DNA from: Brucella gallinifaecis | GTDB taxonomy: Bacteria > Pseudomonadota > Alphaproteobacteria > Rhizobiales > Rhizobiaceae | DNA: 64,000 nucleotides | Direction: 5' to 3' | NCBI RefSeq assembly: GCF_006476605.1 | Contig: NZ_ML636801.1 | Span: forward strand, 1 to 64,000 | Notes under the pieces: generated by a model | What the model saw: the letters and a program-made list of their open reading frames with translations, nothing else | Database searches by the model: none | Told to the model about the DNA's origin: nothing | Shown here: piece after piece, positions 43,415 through 52,623 of the stretch | How positions within the stretch are numbered: the stretch's first letter is position 1 | How the letters are laid out: each line of letters opens with the position of its first letter | Position numbers and translations under genes: made by a program

Positions 43415-43762
43415 ATGCATCGCCTTCTCATTCGATTCGTAGTGAGCGGTTTGGTGGGCATGTGCTCGCAAGTAGCGCTGGCAAACTCGCCGTCACCTGC
43501 CGTCAAAGAGGCGTGCGGCGCGGAGATACGCTCGCTTTGCGTTCGACCATGGCGGCTATCGCCTGACAGCATCAACCAATGTGCCCGTCAAAATCGAGAG
43601 AAACTTTCTCCAGCATGCCAGATTTTTTGGGATACGGCCCAGATGTGCCAGGCGGAGATGAAGAATATCTGTGGCGGGCTAAATCCGCTCACAATCAAAA
43701 GCTGCCTACGGGATTCCATCCAGAAGTTCTCCAAAACATGTCAGGACACGTTGGATTTGTGA
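43415..43762 (+). CDS. Secreted cysteine-rich protein
   Basis: A 115-residue protein from ATG 43415: a signal peptide (LLIRFVVSGLVGMCSQVALA) and a mature part with regularly spaced cysteines (ACGAEIRSLCV, INQCARQNREKLSPACQ, MCQAEMKNICGG, IKSCLRDSIQKFSKTC), two repeats of a Cys-rich motif like that in eukaryotic-type Golgi protein repeats found in some proteobacterial periplasmic proteins. Probably stabilised by disulphides. The upstream ATG at 43319 would add residues before the signal peptide. Function unknown. Confidence 0.6.
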   Translation: MHRLLIRFVVSGLVGMCSQVALANSPSPAVKEACGAEIRSLCVRPWRLSPDSINQCARQNREKLSPACQIFWDTAQMCQAEMKNICGGLNPLTIKSCLRDSIQKFSKTCQDTLDL

Positions 43763-43835
43763 GGTCCGAACAGCGGCATATTCCCAAATTTGTTTACCTT
43801 GAATTCTTCATCTAATCAAAGAGAGGACACTAGAT

Positions 43836-44678
43836 ATGTCGGAACACAAAAGCTTCCTAGACTCCAGTCATTGCAGTTCATTTGAACAATACAAATCGTC
43901 GTACGAGAAGTTTATCGCTCTAACCAGGGAGAATGGCGTCATTGAGTGCCGGTTTCATCACGAGGGAGGACCCGCGGTTCATAGCTGGGAAGCTCATCAT
44001 GCTTGGCGCGAAGCCTGGATCGATATCGGTCGAGATCGCAACAACGAAGTTCTTATCGTAACGGGGACCGGGGATCGCTGGCAAATCGGTAATCCCGAGG
44101 TGTGGACGACGCCATTTCGCGAATGGGATCGCGAAGAGCAACTGGCACTATTTCACGACTCAAGGCGTCTGATCGAAAACATGGTATTCAACATCGATAT
44201 ACCTACGATCGGTATAATCAACGGTCCTGGCACCCATTGCGAACTCGCGACGCTTTGCGACATTACGCTTTGTGCAGAAGACGCTGACTTCTTTGATCCA
44301 CATTTCCTTGGCGGCACGCCTCCGGGTGATGGAATGGCGCTGATCCTTCAGCGGACTATAGGCGTTAAGCGAGCGGCCTACTACGCCTACACTGGCCAGT
44401 GCATTGACGGGCGCACCGCTGTGGAACTTGGGTTGGCAAATGAGTGCTTGCCACGTGAAGAGTTGCTGCCCCGGGCTCGGGAGATCGCCGGAATGATGAT
44501 GGAACGGTCTAAGATGACCCGTCATCTAACGCACGCAATCCTGTCCAGGCCCTGGAAGCAAGCAGTGGTACAGGACATGGGCTTTCACCTGATGCATCAG
44601 TCGTATGAGATGACGACCGATCGTGAAGGCGCATTCGCACGCCTCATGAAGAACGCCCATCGTTTCCGAGATCGTTGA
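43836..44678 (+). CDS. Crotonase-family hydratase/hydrolase
   Basis: A 280-residue enoyl-CoA hydratase/isomerase family protein: VLIVTGTGDRWQIG, PTIGIINGPGTHCELATLCDITLCAEDADFFDPHFLGGTPPGDGMALILQRTIG and VELGLANECLPREELL. It has GPGTHCEL where catalytic CoA enzymes have the oxyanion-hole loop, and lacks the usual Glu pair, similar to 6-oxocamphor hydrolase, which cleaves a diketone ring without CoA. GAGAGG is 9 bases before the ATG. Likely a ring-opening step; exact substrate unknown. Confidence 0.85.
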   Translation: MSEHKSFLDSSHCSSFEQYKSSYEKFIALTRENGVIECRFHHEGGPAVHSWEAHHAWREAWIDIGRDRNNEVLIVTGTGDRWQIGNPEVWTTPFREWDREEQLALFHDSRRLIENMVFNIDIPTIGIINGPGTHCELATLCDITLCAEDADFFDPHFLGGTPPGDGMALILQRTIGVKRAAYYAYTGQCIDGRTAVELGLANECLPREELLPRAREIAGMMMERSKMTRHLTHAILSRPWKQAVVQDMGFHLMHQSYEMTTDREGAFARLMKNAHRFRDR

Positions 44679-44792
44679 TCGTTCGAGATCGCTCATATTG
44701 AGGCCGAAAGCTGTCATCGATCTCGTTCAGTGGGTAGATCCTCGTGTAAAAAGCGCCTGCTGGTTGCTGCGAATCTTATCGAAGAGGTAGTT

Positions 44793-45761
44793 TTGCGTCG
44801 TAGTAAAGGTCGGGCTGCAAGAGCGTCACGGGTTTACGCACTTATAGACGGGCGGGTTTCACTGAAATCGCTCGTCCAAACGCTTGCGGTTGCCGAGTAT
44901 TTGAGTTTCCAACGGGCCGCTGCGGCGCTGGGCACCAGTCAATCAAGTGTCAGCGCCCGGATCAAGCAGCTGGAGGAGGACCTAGGCGTCATCCTCTTCC
45001 AGCGCAACACGCGCGGCGTTCGACTCACCGATGCTGGACGCGAGTTCGTCGATCAGGTTCAGGAAGCTATCAGCACTCTTGATGCTGCGATCAACACCGC
45101 AGGAATCAACGCGCGCGGGGGTAAGGGCGAACTGCGGATTGGCGTTTATGCTCTTACAGCAGGCTGGTTCCTCGACCAATTACTAAATCAATTCCACGAC
45201 ACGTACCCAGATGTTCAATTGCAAATCACAGAAGCAACGGCACGTGACGCTGAGATCATGCTTCGTGAAAGCAAAATTGATATCGCTTTCATGGCTCAGA
45301 ATCATGAAATTTCTGACCTCAATTCGCGCGTCATATGGCGCGATCGTCTGGTGGTCGCGTTACCATTTGGGCATCCCTTGGCCCTGCAGACAAACATCGA
45401 GTGGCGTCAACTCGCCGGGGAAACATTTCTCGTTCGGCATGGCGGAAGCGGCCCACAGATTCATGACCTGATCGTCACGCGGGCGACTGGAAACTGGTTG
45501 ACGCCGACAATTCACCGTTGCGATGTTGGACGCAGCACGTTGCTGTCGATGATTGCGGCCGGACACGGTATTTCTCTTTTCGTGGAGGAAGTGGTCCAGG
45601 CCAATACTGCGAACGTTTGCTTTCTGCCGATCAGCGACGAACCGGAAACGATCGCCTTTTCTGCTGTCTGGTCGCCCCAAAACTGCGATCCTGCGCTTTT
45701 AAAACTCCTCAGCGTTACGAAGAAAGTGGACTGCCAACACCTTTCTTCTGATACACGTTAA
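44793..45761 (+). CDS. LysR-family regulator
   Basis: A LysR-type regulator: HTH near the N-terminus (LAVAEYLSFQRAAAALGTSQSSVSARIKQLEEDLGVILFQRNTRGVRLTDAGREF) and a substrate-binding domain. I choose TTG 44793, 5 bases after GAAGAGG, giving 322 residues; GTG 44730 is the only farther start and adds 21 unlike residues. It lies downstream of the crotonase on the same strand and may regulate it or the FAD monooxygenase; no palindrome of LysR type (T-N11-A) was examined in detail. Confidence 0.88.
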   Translation: MRRSKGRAARASRVYALIDGRVSLKSLVQTLAVAEYLSFQRAAAALGTSQSSVSARIKQLEEDLGVILFQRNTRGVRLTDAGREFVDQVQEAISTLDAAINTAGINARGGKGELRIGVYALTAGWFLDQLLNQFHDTYPDVQLQITEATARDAEIMLRESKIDIAFMAQNHEISDLNSRVIWRDRLVVALPFGHPLALQTNIEWRQLAGETFLVRHGGSGPQIHDLIVTRATGNWLTPTIHRCDVGRSTLLSMIAAGHGISLFVEEVVQANTANVCFLPISDEPETIAFSAVWSPQNCDPALLKLLSVTKKVDCQHLSSDTR

Positions 45762-45903
45762 CGCACCCTGATGGTGCCGCTGCAGCCCATCCGATTCGCC
45801 GCCGATAGTATTCGGCAGCCCTACGGCCACACCTTTGCTGTTGCAACGCTCAAAATAGCACATTCTCTGATCGCCTCCGTCTCTTTTGCCGATTGGGGTC
45901 TGT

Positions 45904-47892
45904 ATGCGTGGAGGGCGAATACTCTGGGGCCAGATCATTGTGGTGCTCACCATCGTCGTGGTGATGGTCTGGACTGCAACGCAATGGGTGGCTTTCCGGC
46001 TCGGCTTCCAGCCCCAGCTCGGCGCCCCCTGGTTCGATATTTCCGGATGGCCATTTTATTATCCACCTGCCTTCTTCTGGTGGTGGTTTTCTTATGACGC
46101 CTATGCGCCCGGCATCTTTACCGAAGGTGCGTTCATCGCCACGTCCGGGGCGGTTCTTGCAATAGCCGCCGCCCTCTTCATGTCGATCATCCGGGCACGG
46201 GAAGCCCGCAATGTCGCCACCTACGGTTCGGCGCGATGGGCCGAGGATAAGGAAATCCATGCGGCCGGATTGCTTGGTCCTGATGGCGTCGTGTTGGGAC
46301 GGCACAGCAAGGACTATCTGCGTCATGACGGCCCAGAACATGTACTGTGCTTTGCACCAACCCGATCCGGCAAGGGCGTGGGCCTCGTCGTACCGACGCT
46401 GCTGACCTGGCCGGGGAGCTGCATTGTCCATGACATCAAAGGGGAGAATTGGAACCTGACCGCAGACTTCCGCTCCCGTCATGGCCGCGTCCTGCTGTTC
46501 GATCCGACCAATGTGCATTCCGCAGCCTATAATCCGCTTCTGGAAGTGCGGCAGGGTGAATGGGAAGTCCGTGACGTCCAGAACATCGCGGACATCCTAG
46601 TTGATCCCGAAGGTTCTCTCGACAAGCGCAATCATTGGGAAAAGACCTCGCACAGCCTGCTGGTCGGCGCGATCCTGCATGTTCTCTATGCCGAGAAGGA
46701 AAAGACACTGGCTGGTGTCGCAAATTTTCTGTCCGATCCGCGCCGTCCGGTCGAAGCGACATTACGTGCGATGATGGACACGCCGCATCTGGGCGAAGCC
46801 GGGGTGCATCCCGTCATTGCTTCTTCTGCGCGGGAATTGCTGAACAAATCCGAGAACGAGCGCTCCGGCGTGCTTTCGACCGCCATGTCTTTTCTCGGCC
46901 TTTACCGAGATCCAGTTGTGGCCCGCGTGACGGCGCGGTGCGATTGGCGCATCGCCGATCTGGTCGGTGCGAAAGAACCGGTCAGCCTCTATCTCGTAGT
47001 GCCACCCTCTGACATCAACCGCACCAAGCCGCTGATCCGCCTCATCCTCAATCAGGTCGGGCGCCGGCTGACCGAGGAACTGGAAACCTCCGGCAAGCGG
47101 CATCGGCTGCTATTGATGCTCGATGAGTTTCCGGCATTGGGCAGGCTCGACTTCTTTGAATCGGCGCTGGCCTTTATGGCCGGCTACGGGCTGAAAGCGT
47201 TCCTGATCGCCCAATCGCTCAATCAGATCGAGCGCGCCTATGGTCAGAACAATGCCATTCTCGACAACTGCCATGTACGCGTTGCCTTCGCGGCCAATGA
47301 TGAGCGTACTGCCAAGCGGATCAGCGATGCGCTCGGCACGGCAACCGAAATGCGCGATTCCACTAACTATGCCGGCCATCGCCTCGCGCCATGGCTGGGG
47401 CATCTCATGGTGTCGCGGCAGGAAACGGCGCGGCCGCTGCTGACACCCGGGGAGATCATGCAGCTTCCGCCCACCGACGAGATCGTCATGGTGGCGGGGG
47501 TGCTGCCGATCCGCGCAGCCAAGGCACGCTACTATGCTGATGCGCGGTTTCAGGAGCGGGTGATGTCACCGCCCGATCTGCACAAACAGCCGGTGAAAAT
47601 CGCCACATCGGCACAGGACGACTGGACGAGCCGCATTGTTGCGGCTGCGACCGGCAATGTCTCCGCCTCAGATACATCCGATGACGATCCGGCCAATGCT
47701 GGTATTCGGCGTGAACCGGAACTGCCTGAGCATGAGGAAATCATCCCGCCACCTCCGCCACCATCGCAGGAGTTCGATTTCCTCGATGATGAGCCGGACG
47801 TCGATGCCGCCAAAGCCCGAGCCATGCGCCAGCGTATGCGCATGGTGGCGCGGCAGGCGTCACTTGACCCAAATGACGGCATCGAGCTTTGA
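45904..47892 (+). CDS. traG: Conjugal coupling protein TraG
   Basis: A 662-residue VirD4/TraG-type coupling ATPase. Two membrane segments precede residue 95; Walker A APTRSGKGVG (near 147) and Walker B LLLMLDEFPALGR (near 405), then AQSLNQIERAYGQNN. The tail is acidic and proline-rich. TraG takes the relaxase-DNA complex to the Trb channel. ATG 45904 is preferred to TTG 45886. It opens the transfer operon; relaxase and traG are usually adjacent, but here 9.8 kb of cargo lies between. Confidence 0.95.
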   Translation: MRGGRILWGQIIVVLTIVVVMVWTATQWVAFRLGFQPQLGAPWFDISGWPFYYPPAFFWWWFSYDAYAPGIFTEGAFIATSGAVLAIAAALFMSIIRAREARNVATYGSARWAEDKEIHAAGLLGPDGVVLGRHSKDYLRHDGPEHVLCFAPTRSGKGVGLVVPTLLTWPGSCIVHDIKGENWNLTADFRSRHGRVLLFDPTNVHSAAYNPLLEVRQGEWEVRDVQNIADILVDPEGSLDKRNHWEKTSHSLLVGAILHVLYAEKEKTLAGVANFLSDPRRPVEATLRAMMDTPHLGEAGVHPVIASSARELLNKSENERSGVLSTAMSFLGLYRDPVVARVTARCDWRIADLVGAKEPVSLYLVVPPSDINRTKPLIRLILNQVGRRLTEELETSGKRHRLLLMLDEFPALGRLDFFESALAFMAGYGLKAFLIAQSLNQIERAYGQNNAILDNCHVRVAFAANDERTAKRISDALGTATEMRDSTNYAGHRLAPWLGHLMVSRQETARPLLTPGEIMQLPPTDEIVMVAGVLPIRAAKARYYADARFQERVMSPPDLHKQPVKIATSAQDDWTSRIVAAATGNVSASDTSDDDPANAGIRREPELPEHEEIIPPPPPPSQEFDFLDDEPDVDAAKARAMRQRMRMVARQASLDPNDGIEL

Positions 47893-47906
47893 GAGCGGAG
47901 ACAGGC

Positions 47907-48362
47907 ATGACGACGCGCACCCGCATGAATGTCTACTTCGATCCCGCTCTGCTGAAACAGGTGGAAGCGCTGGCATTGCGCCGAAATGTCTCGAAATCCG
48001 CAGTGATCGAGGCCGCGGTCGCATCCTTCATGTCAGGCGATACGACTGAGCGACTGGAAGCCGCCATGTCGCGCCGCCTGGACAAGCTTGGCCGTCAGTT
48101 CGACATACTGGACGAGGATATCGCCGTGCTGGGCGAAACCCTTTCGCTATTCGTACAATTCTGGCTGACCCTCACGCCGCCGCTGCCCGACAGCGCAAAA
48201 CAATCTGCGCGAATCAAGGGAAACGAGCGTTTCGAGGGATTCATGCAGGCGCTTGGTAAGCGCCTCGCCACCGGTGACAGGTTCCTCAAAGAAATATCGC
48301 ACGACATGGCTGCGCTACACGACACCCCGCCGGAGGGTGTGTCCGAAGGCGATGGGGATTAG
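47907..48362 (+). CDS. CopG-family ribbon-helix-helix protein
   Basis: A 151-residue protein. Residues 1-45 are a RHH domain (TRTRMNVYFDPALLKQVEALALRRNVSKSAVIEAAVASFM); the rest is helical with one amphipathic or membrane-touching part (LGETLSLFVQFWLTLTPPLP). The position between traG and trbB is conserved in this ICE family. It probably binds DNA in the oriT or traG region as an accessory or regulator. ATG 47907 (AGCGGAGAC upstream) is chosen over an ATG 18 bases before, within traG. Confidence 0.8.
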   Translation: MTTRTRMNVYFDPALLKQVEALALRRNVSKSAVIEAAVASFMSGDTTERLEAAMSRRLDKLGRQFDILDEDIAVLGETLSLFVQFWLTLTPPLPDSAKQSARIKGNERFEGFMQALGKRLATGDRFLKEISHDMAALHDTPPEGVSEGDGD

Positions 48363-48462
48363 CCTCAGGATTTGAACTCGTCCTATTCACCGCCAGGCCT
48401 CGCCGATGGCCGCACGCGCGTAAACATCTGTTGAAATAGCCCAAAATCAGGTTCTTTTAATC

Positions 48463-48487
48463 GACCCCGATCCGGGGTCCGTCTTTT
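48463..48487 (+). terminator. Hairpin before trbB (terminator or operator)
   Basis: GACCCCG-atc-CGGGGTC (48463-48479), then CGTCTTTTG. A second hairpin GCCCCGT-catga-ACGGGGC (48492-48510) directly precedes the trbB start and covers an alternative ATG at 48500. Together they could end the traG-copG message or control trbB translation. Confidence 0.5.
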
Positions 48488-48514
48488 GCGCGCCCCGTCA
48501 TGAACGGGGCCGCC

Positions 48515-49495
48515 ATGACTGCATCACATCAAAAACCGGAAACGATTGCCCGTGGCGCGCGGATGCTGCGCACCGCGCTTGGGGCATCCATCGGTCGACT
48601 TCTGGAAGACCCCGGTGTGGTCGAGGTGATGCTGAACCCGGACGGCCGTATCTGGGTGGATCGGCTGTCCGAAGGGCTGGTCGATACGGGGGAGAGGCTG
48701 TCCGCCGCCGATGGCGAACGGATCGTGCGTCTCGTCGCCCATCATGTCGGGGCAGAGGTTCATGCCCGCGCTCCCCGCGTTTCAGCAGAGCTTCCCGAAA
48801 CCGGCGAGCGGTTCGAGGGCCTTTTGCCGCCCGTTGTCGCGTCACCCGCCTTCGCCATCCGCAAGCCCGCCGTCGCGGTGTTCACGCTCGACGACTATGT
48901 GAACGCCGGGATCATGACCAGCCTTCAGGCGGAGGTGCTGCGCCTGAACGTCGCCACACGCGCCAACATCCTTGTCGCAGGCGGCACCTCCACCGGCAAA
49001 ACCACACTGACCAACGCTTTGCTGGCCCAGGTGGCGAAGACCTCGGATCGCGTGGTCATCATCGAAGACACGCGCGAACTGCAATGCGCCGCGCCCAATC
49101 TCGTGGCAATGCGCACGAAGGATGGCGTTGCCACGCTTTCCGATCTGGTGCGCTCTTCGCTGCGCCTACGCCCTGATCGCATCCCGGTCGGGGAGGTCCG
49201 CGGGTCCGAAGCTCTCGATCTGCTCAAAGCTTGGGGGACGGGACATCCGGGCGGCATCGGCACTATCCACGCCGGTTCCGGCATCGGTGCGCTGCGCCGC
49301 CTCGAACAGCTCATCCAGGAAGCCGTGATCACGGTTCCACGCGCCCTGATCGCCGAGACGATCGACCTTGTTGCTGTCCTTGCCGGGCGTGGATCGTCGC
49401 GTCGGCTGGTCGAACTGGCCCGCGTCGACGGGCTGGGGCCGGACGGCGACTACGCCATTACCCCCGCAACCACCTCAAAAGGAGATCCTTCATGA
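48515..49495 (+). CDS. trbB: Conjugal transfer ATPase TrbB
   Basis: A 326-residue secretion ATPase of the VirB11/TrbB type: Walker [11 protein letters not shown], Asp box [12 protein letters not shown], Walker B-like [15 protein letters not shown] and the His-box [14 protein letters not shown]. It forms the hexameric motor at the base of the channel. ATG 48515 ([10 protein letters not shown]...) is preferred since this N-terminus matches the family; ATG 48500 is buried in a hairpin. It overlaps trbC by 4 bases. Confidence 0.95.
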   Translation: MTASHQKPETIARGARMLRTALGASIGRLLEDPGVVEVMLNPDGRIWVDRLSEGLVDTGERLSAADGERIVRLVAHHVGAEVHARAPRVSAELPETGERFEGLLPPVVASPAFAIRKPAVAVFTLDDYVNAGIMTSLQAEVLRLNVATRANILVAGGTSTGKTTLTNALLAQVAKTSDRVVIIEDTRELQCAAPNLVAMRTKDGVATLSDLVRSSLRLRPDRIPVGEVRGSEALDLLKAWGTGHPGGIGTIHAGSGIGALRRLEQLIQEAVITVPRALIAETIDLVAVLAGRGSSRRLVELARVDGLGPDGDYAITPATTSKGDPS

Positions 49496-49824
49496 TCCGC
49501 ACGATTTCGCGCGGCTGCCACGTCATGGCAACCGCCGCCGCCACCGTTTCCGTCAGCCTGATGCTGGCGCCTGCAGCACACGCCTCCGGTTCCTCCATGC
49601 CGTGGGAGGCGCCGCTTCAGAGTATCCTCCAGTCGATCGAAGGGCCGGTCGCCAAGATCATCGCAGTGATCGTCATTATCTCCACCGGCCTTGCGCTGGC
49701 CTTCGGTGATACGGGTGGTGGCTTCCGCAAGCTGATTCAGATCGTGTTCGGTCTGTCTATCGCGTTCGCGGCCAGTTCGTTCTTCCTGTCGTTCTTCTCG
49801 TTTGGCGGCGGGGCGCTCATCTGA
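49492..49824 (+). CDS. trbC: TrbC pilin precursor
   Basis: A 110-residue VirB2/TrbC pilin: a long signal peptide ending near AHA-S (residue 32), followed by two hydrophobic helices (IIAVIVIISTGLALAFG and LIQIVFGLSIAFAASSFFLSFFSF). Family members are processed by TraF (gene at 32068) and, in RP4, cyclised. AAGGAG is 7-12 bases before the ATG, which overlaps the trbB stop. Confidence 0.93.
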   Translation: MIRTISRGCHVMATAAATVSVSLMLAPAAHASGSSMPWEAPLQSILQSIEGPVAKIIAVIVIISTGLALAFGDTGGGFRKLIQIVFGLSIAFAASSFFLSFFSFGGGALI

Positions 49825-50105
49825 TGGCGGGCGGCCTCGAACAGCTCGATGCGGTGCCGGGGTTTTCGATCCCGGTCCATCGGGCGCTGACCGAGCATAT
49901 CCTGCTCGGAGGCGCGCCACGCTCCATCGCTATTGTGAACGGCACGCTGGCCGGGGCCGTCGGCCTCGGCCTCCGTCTCTGGCTGGTTGGTATCGCCATC
50001 TGGGCCATCGGACACTTCCTCGCGGTATGGGCAGCCAAACGCGATCCGCTCTTTGTCGAGGTCGGGCGCAGGCATCTGCGCATCCCCGGTCATCTGTCGG
50101 TGTGA
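49824..50105 (+). CDS. trbD: TrbD, mating-pair formation
   Basis: A 93-residue VirB3-like inner-membrane protein (VPGFSIPVHRALTEHILLGGAPRSIAIVNGTLAGAVGLGLRLWLVGIAIWAIGHFLAVWAAKRDP). One long hydrophobic hairpin lies around residues 38-70. It overlaps trbC by one base and is followed 10 bases later by trbE, with which VirB3-type proteins interact. Confidence 0.93.
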   Translation: MAGGLEQLDAVPGFSIPVHRALTEHILLGGAPRSIAIVNGTLAGAVGLGLRLWLVGIAIWAIGHFLAVWAAKRDPLFVEVGRRHLRIPGHLSV

Positions 50106-50115
50106 GGGCGCGAGC

Positions 50116-52623
50116 ATGATGAACCTCATCGAATATCGCCGCACCTCCGCTCGGCTTTCCGACTATCTGCCATGGGCAGCCCTGGTCGGTCCCGGCATTG
50201 TGCTGAACAAGGATGGCAGCTTCCAGAGGACGGCGAAGTTTCGCGGGCCGGATCTTGATTCTGCTGTCGCCGTCGAACTGGTCGCTGTCGCCGGTCGTAT
50301 CAACAACGCCGTGCGGCGTCTTGGTTCCGGCTGGTCGATCTTCGTCGAGGCGCAGCGTTCCGAGGCCGCGACCTATCCCGACAGCCGTTTTCCAGATGCC
50401 GCCTCCGCACTGGTCGATGCCGAGCGCAAGGCCGGGTTCGAGGAAGTGGGCACGCATTTCGTGTCCGGCTATTTCCTGACCCTCCTTTGGCTTCCGCCTG
50501 CCGAAGACGCCGCGCGCGCCGAGACCTGGCTTTATGAAGGCCGTGAGCAATCCGGCGTCAATCCTCATGAACTGCTGCGCGGCTTCAGCGACCGCACCGA
50601 CCGCGTGCTGGCGCTGCTCGACGGCTTTATGCCGGAATGCCGCTGGCTCGATGACGCTGGCACGCTGACATACCTCCATTCGGCGATTTCCACGAACCGT
50701 CATCGCGTCCGCGTGCCCGAAGTGCCGATGCACCTCGATGCGCTGCTGGCCGATCAGCCACTGACCGGCGGACTGGAGCCGTGCCTTGGTGATGCGCATC
50801 TGCGCATCCTGACCTTCATAGGCTTTCCGACCGCGACCACGCCTGGCCTGCTCGACGAAATGAACCGGCTCGCGTTCCCATATCGCTGGTCCACCCGCGC
50901 CATCCTGATGGACAAGACGGATGCAACGAAGCTGCTGACCAAAATCCGCCGCCAGTGGTTTGCCAAGCGTAAGAGCATCGCCGCGATCCTCAAGGAGGTG
51001 ATGACCAACGAACAATCGGCGCTGGTGGACACCGATGCGTCTAACAAGGCGCTCGATGCCGACATGGCCTTGCAGGAGCTGGGCGCTGACGTCGCTGGCA
51101 TGGCCTATGTCACAGCAACCGTCACCGTCTGGGACATTGATCCGCGGATCGCCGACGAGAAGCTGCGTCTGGTCGAGAAGATCATTCAAGGCCGTGACTT
51201 CACGGCCATGCCCGAAACCGTCAATTCCGTCGATGCCTGGCTCGGCTCGCTCCCCGGACATGCCTACGCCAATGTCCGGCAGCCGCCAATCTCGACCCTA
51301 AACCTTGCCCACATGATCCCGCTATCGGCCGTGTGGGCGGGGCCGGAACGGAACGAACACCTCGGAGCGCCCCCCTTGCTGTATGGCAAGACCGAAGGTT
51401 CGACGCCGTTCCGGCTTTCCCTTCATGTCGGCGACGTGGGCCATACCCTCGTCGTCGGCCCGACCGGCGCAGGCAAATCCGTGCTGCTGGCACTGATGGC
51501 GCTGCAATTCCGCCGCTATGAACGCAGTCAGATATTCGCCTTCGACTTCGGGGGATCGATCCGGGCATCCGCGCTCGCCATGGGTGGCGACTGGCATGAC
51601 CTCGGCGGCGGGTTGACCGAGGGATCGGAGGTTTCCGTTTCCCTGCAACCGCTCGCGCAAATTGATGACGCTTATGAGCGATCATGGGCCGCTGACTGGA
51701 TTGCCGCAATTCTGATGCGTGAAGGCGTGACCATCACGCCTGAGGTGAAGGAGCATATCTGGACGGCGCTGACCTCGCTGGCATCTGCACCCGTCAGCGA
51801 GCGCACCATCACCGGTCTCGCGGTGCTCTTGCAATCCAATGATCTCAAGCAGGCGCTGCGACCCTATTGCATCGGTGGTGCCTATGGCCGGTTGCTCGAT
51901 GCGGAGACCGAACAACTCGGCTCAGCGGATGTGCAGGCGTTCGAGATCGAGGGACTGGTCGGAACTGGCGCGGCCCCGGCCGTGCTCGCCTACCTGTTCC
52001 ATCGCATCGGCGACCGGCTCGACGGGCGGCCGACTTTGCTCATCATCGACGAAGGTTGGCTGGCGCTGGATGACGAAGGGTTCGCCAACCAGCTGCGCGA
52101 ATGGCTGAAGACGCTCCGCAAGAAAAACGCCAGCGTCATCTTCGCCACGCAGTCGCTCTCGGACATCGACGGCAGCAACATCGCGCCTGCCATCATCGAA
52201 AGCTGCCCGACACGGCTGCTGCTGCCGAATGAACGCGCGATCGAGCCGCAGATCACTGCGATCTATCGGCGGTTCGGCCTCAATGACCGGCAGATCGAGA
52301 TCCTCGCACGGGCAACGCCCAAGCGCGACTATTACTGCCAGTCGCGCCGCGGCAATCGCCTGTTCGAGCTGGGCCTGTCCGAAGTCGGCCTCGCGCTCTG
52401 CGCCGCATCATCCAAAACCGATCAGACCCGCATTGCCGCTCTCGTCGCCGAGCATGGGCAGGAAGGCTTCCTCGCCGCCTGGCTGCGCGAGCGCGGCGTC
52501 GAATGGGCGGCCGAGCTGATCCCCGATCTCACCAATCTTGCCGAACGGCCCGAGCCCGCTCAGCCGGTCAGGCCAGATCCAATCCAACCCGATGACATCC
52601 AAGAAGAGGAGACCTTGCCATGA
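50116..52623 (+). CDS. trbE: TrbE ATPase (VirB4-like)
   Basis: An 835-residue VirB4/CagE-family ATPase: YLPWAALVGPGIVLNKDGSF at the N-terminus, Walker A VVGPTGAGKSVLLA near residue 455, Walker B LLIIDEGWLALDDEGF near 645, and FATQSLSDIDGS. It powers pilus assembly and substrate movement. Tandem ATG at 50116/50119. The C-terminal tail is P/D/E-rich and overlaps trbJ by 4 bases. Confidence 0.95.
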   Translation: MMNLIEYRRTSARLSDYLPWAALVGPGIVLNKDGSFQRTAKFRGPDLDSAVAVELVAVAGRINNAVRRLGSGWSIFVEAQRSEAATYPDSRFPDAASALVDAERKAGFEEVGTHFVSGYFLTLLWLPPAEDAARAETWLYEGREQSGVNPHELLRGFSDRTDRVLALLDGFMPECRWLDDAGTLTYLHSAISTNRHRVRVPEVPMHLDALLADQPLTGGLEPCLGDAHLRILTFIGFPTATTPGLLDEMNRLAFPYRWSTRAILMDKTDATKLLTKIRRQWFAKRKSIAAILKEVMTNEQSALVDTDASNKALDADMALQELGADVAGMAYVTATVTVWDIDPRIADEKLRLVEKIIQGRDFTAMPETVNSVDAWLGSLPGHAYANVRQPPISTLNLAHMIPLSAVWAGPERNEHLGAPPLLYGKTEGSTPFRLSLHVGDVGHTLVVGPTGAGKSVLLALMALQFRRYERSQIFAFDFGGSIRASALAMGGDWHDLGGGLTEGSEVSVSLQPLAQIDDAYERSWAADWIAAILMREGVTITPEVKEHIWTALTSLASAPVSERTITGLAVLLQSNDLKQALRPYCIGGAYGRLLDAETEQLGSADVQAFEIEGLVGTGAAPAVLAYLFHRIGDRLDGRPTLLIIDEGWLALDDEGFANQLREWLKTLRKKNASVIFATQSLSDIDGSNIAPAIIESCPTRLLLPNERAIEPQITAIYRRFGLNDRQIEILARATPKRDYYCQSRRGNRLFELGLSEVGLALCAASSKTDQTRIAALVAEHGQEGFLAAWLRERGVEWAAELIPDLTNLAERPEPAQPVRPDPIQPDDIQEEETLP

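Noticed and set aside
43579-43815. 78-codon frame overlapping the Cys-rich secreted protein gene.
   Set aside because: The overlapping frame has a signal peptide and regularly spaced cysteines; this one has neither.
48366-48377. CAGGATTTGAAC, a 12-base match to the reverse complement of the tRNA T-arm, between the copG-like gene and trbB.
   Set aside because: Only the T-loop consensus matches; the flanks do not form a tRNA, and the site is inside the transfer region, so it is not a credible second attachment site.
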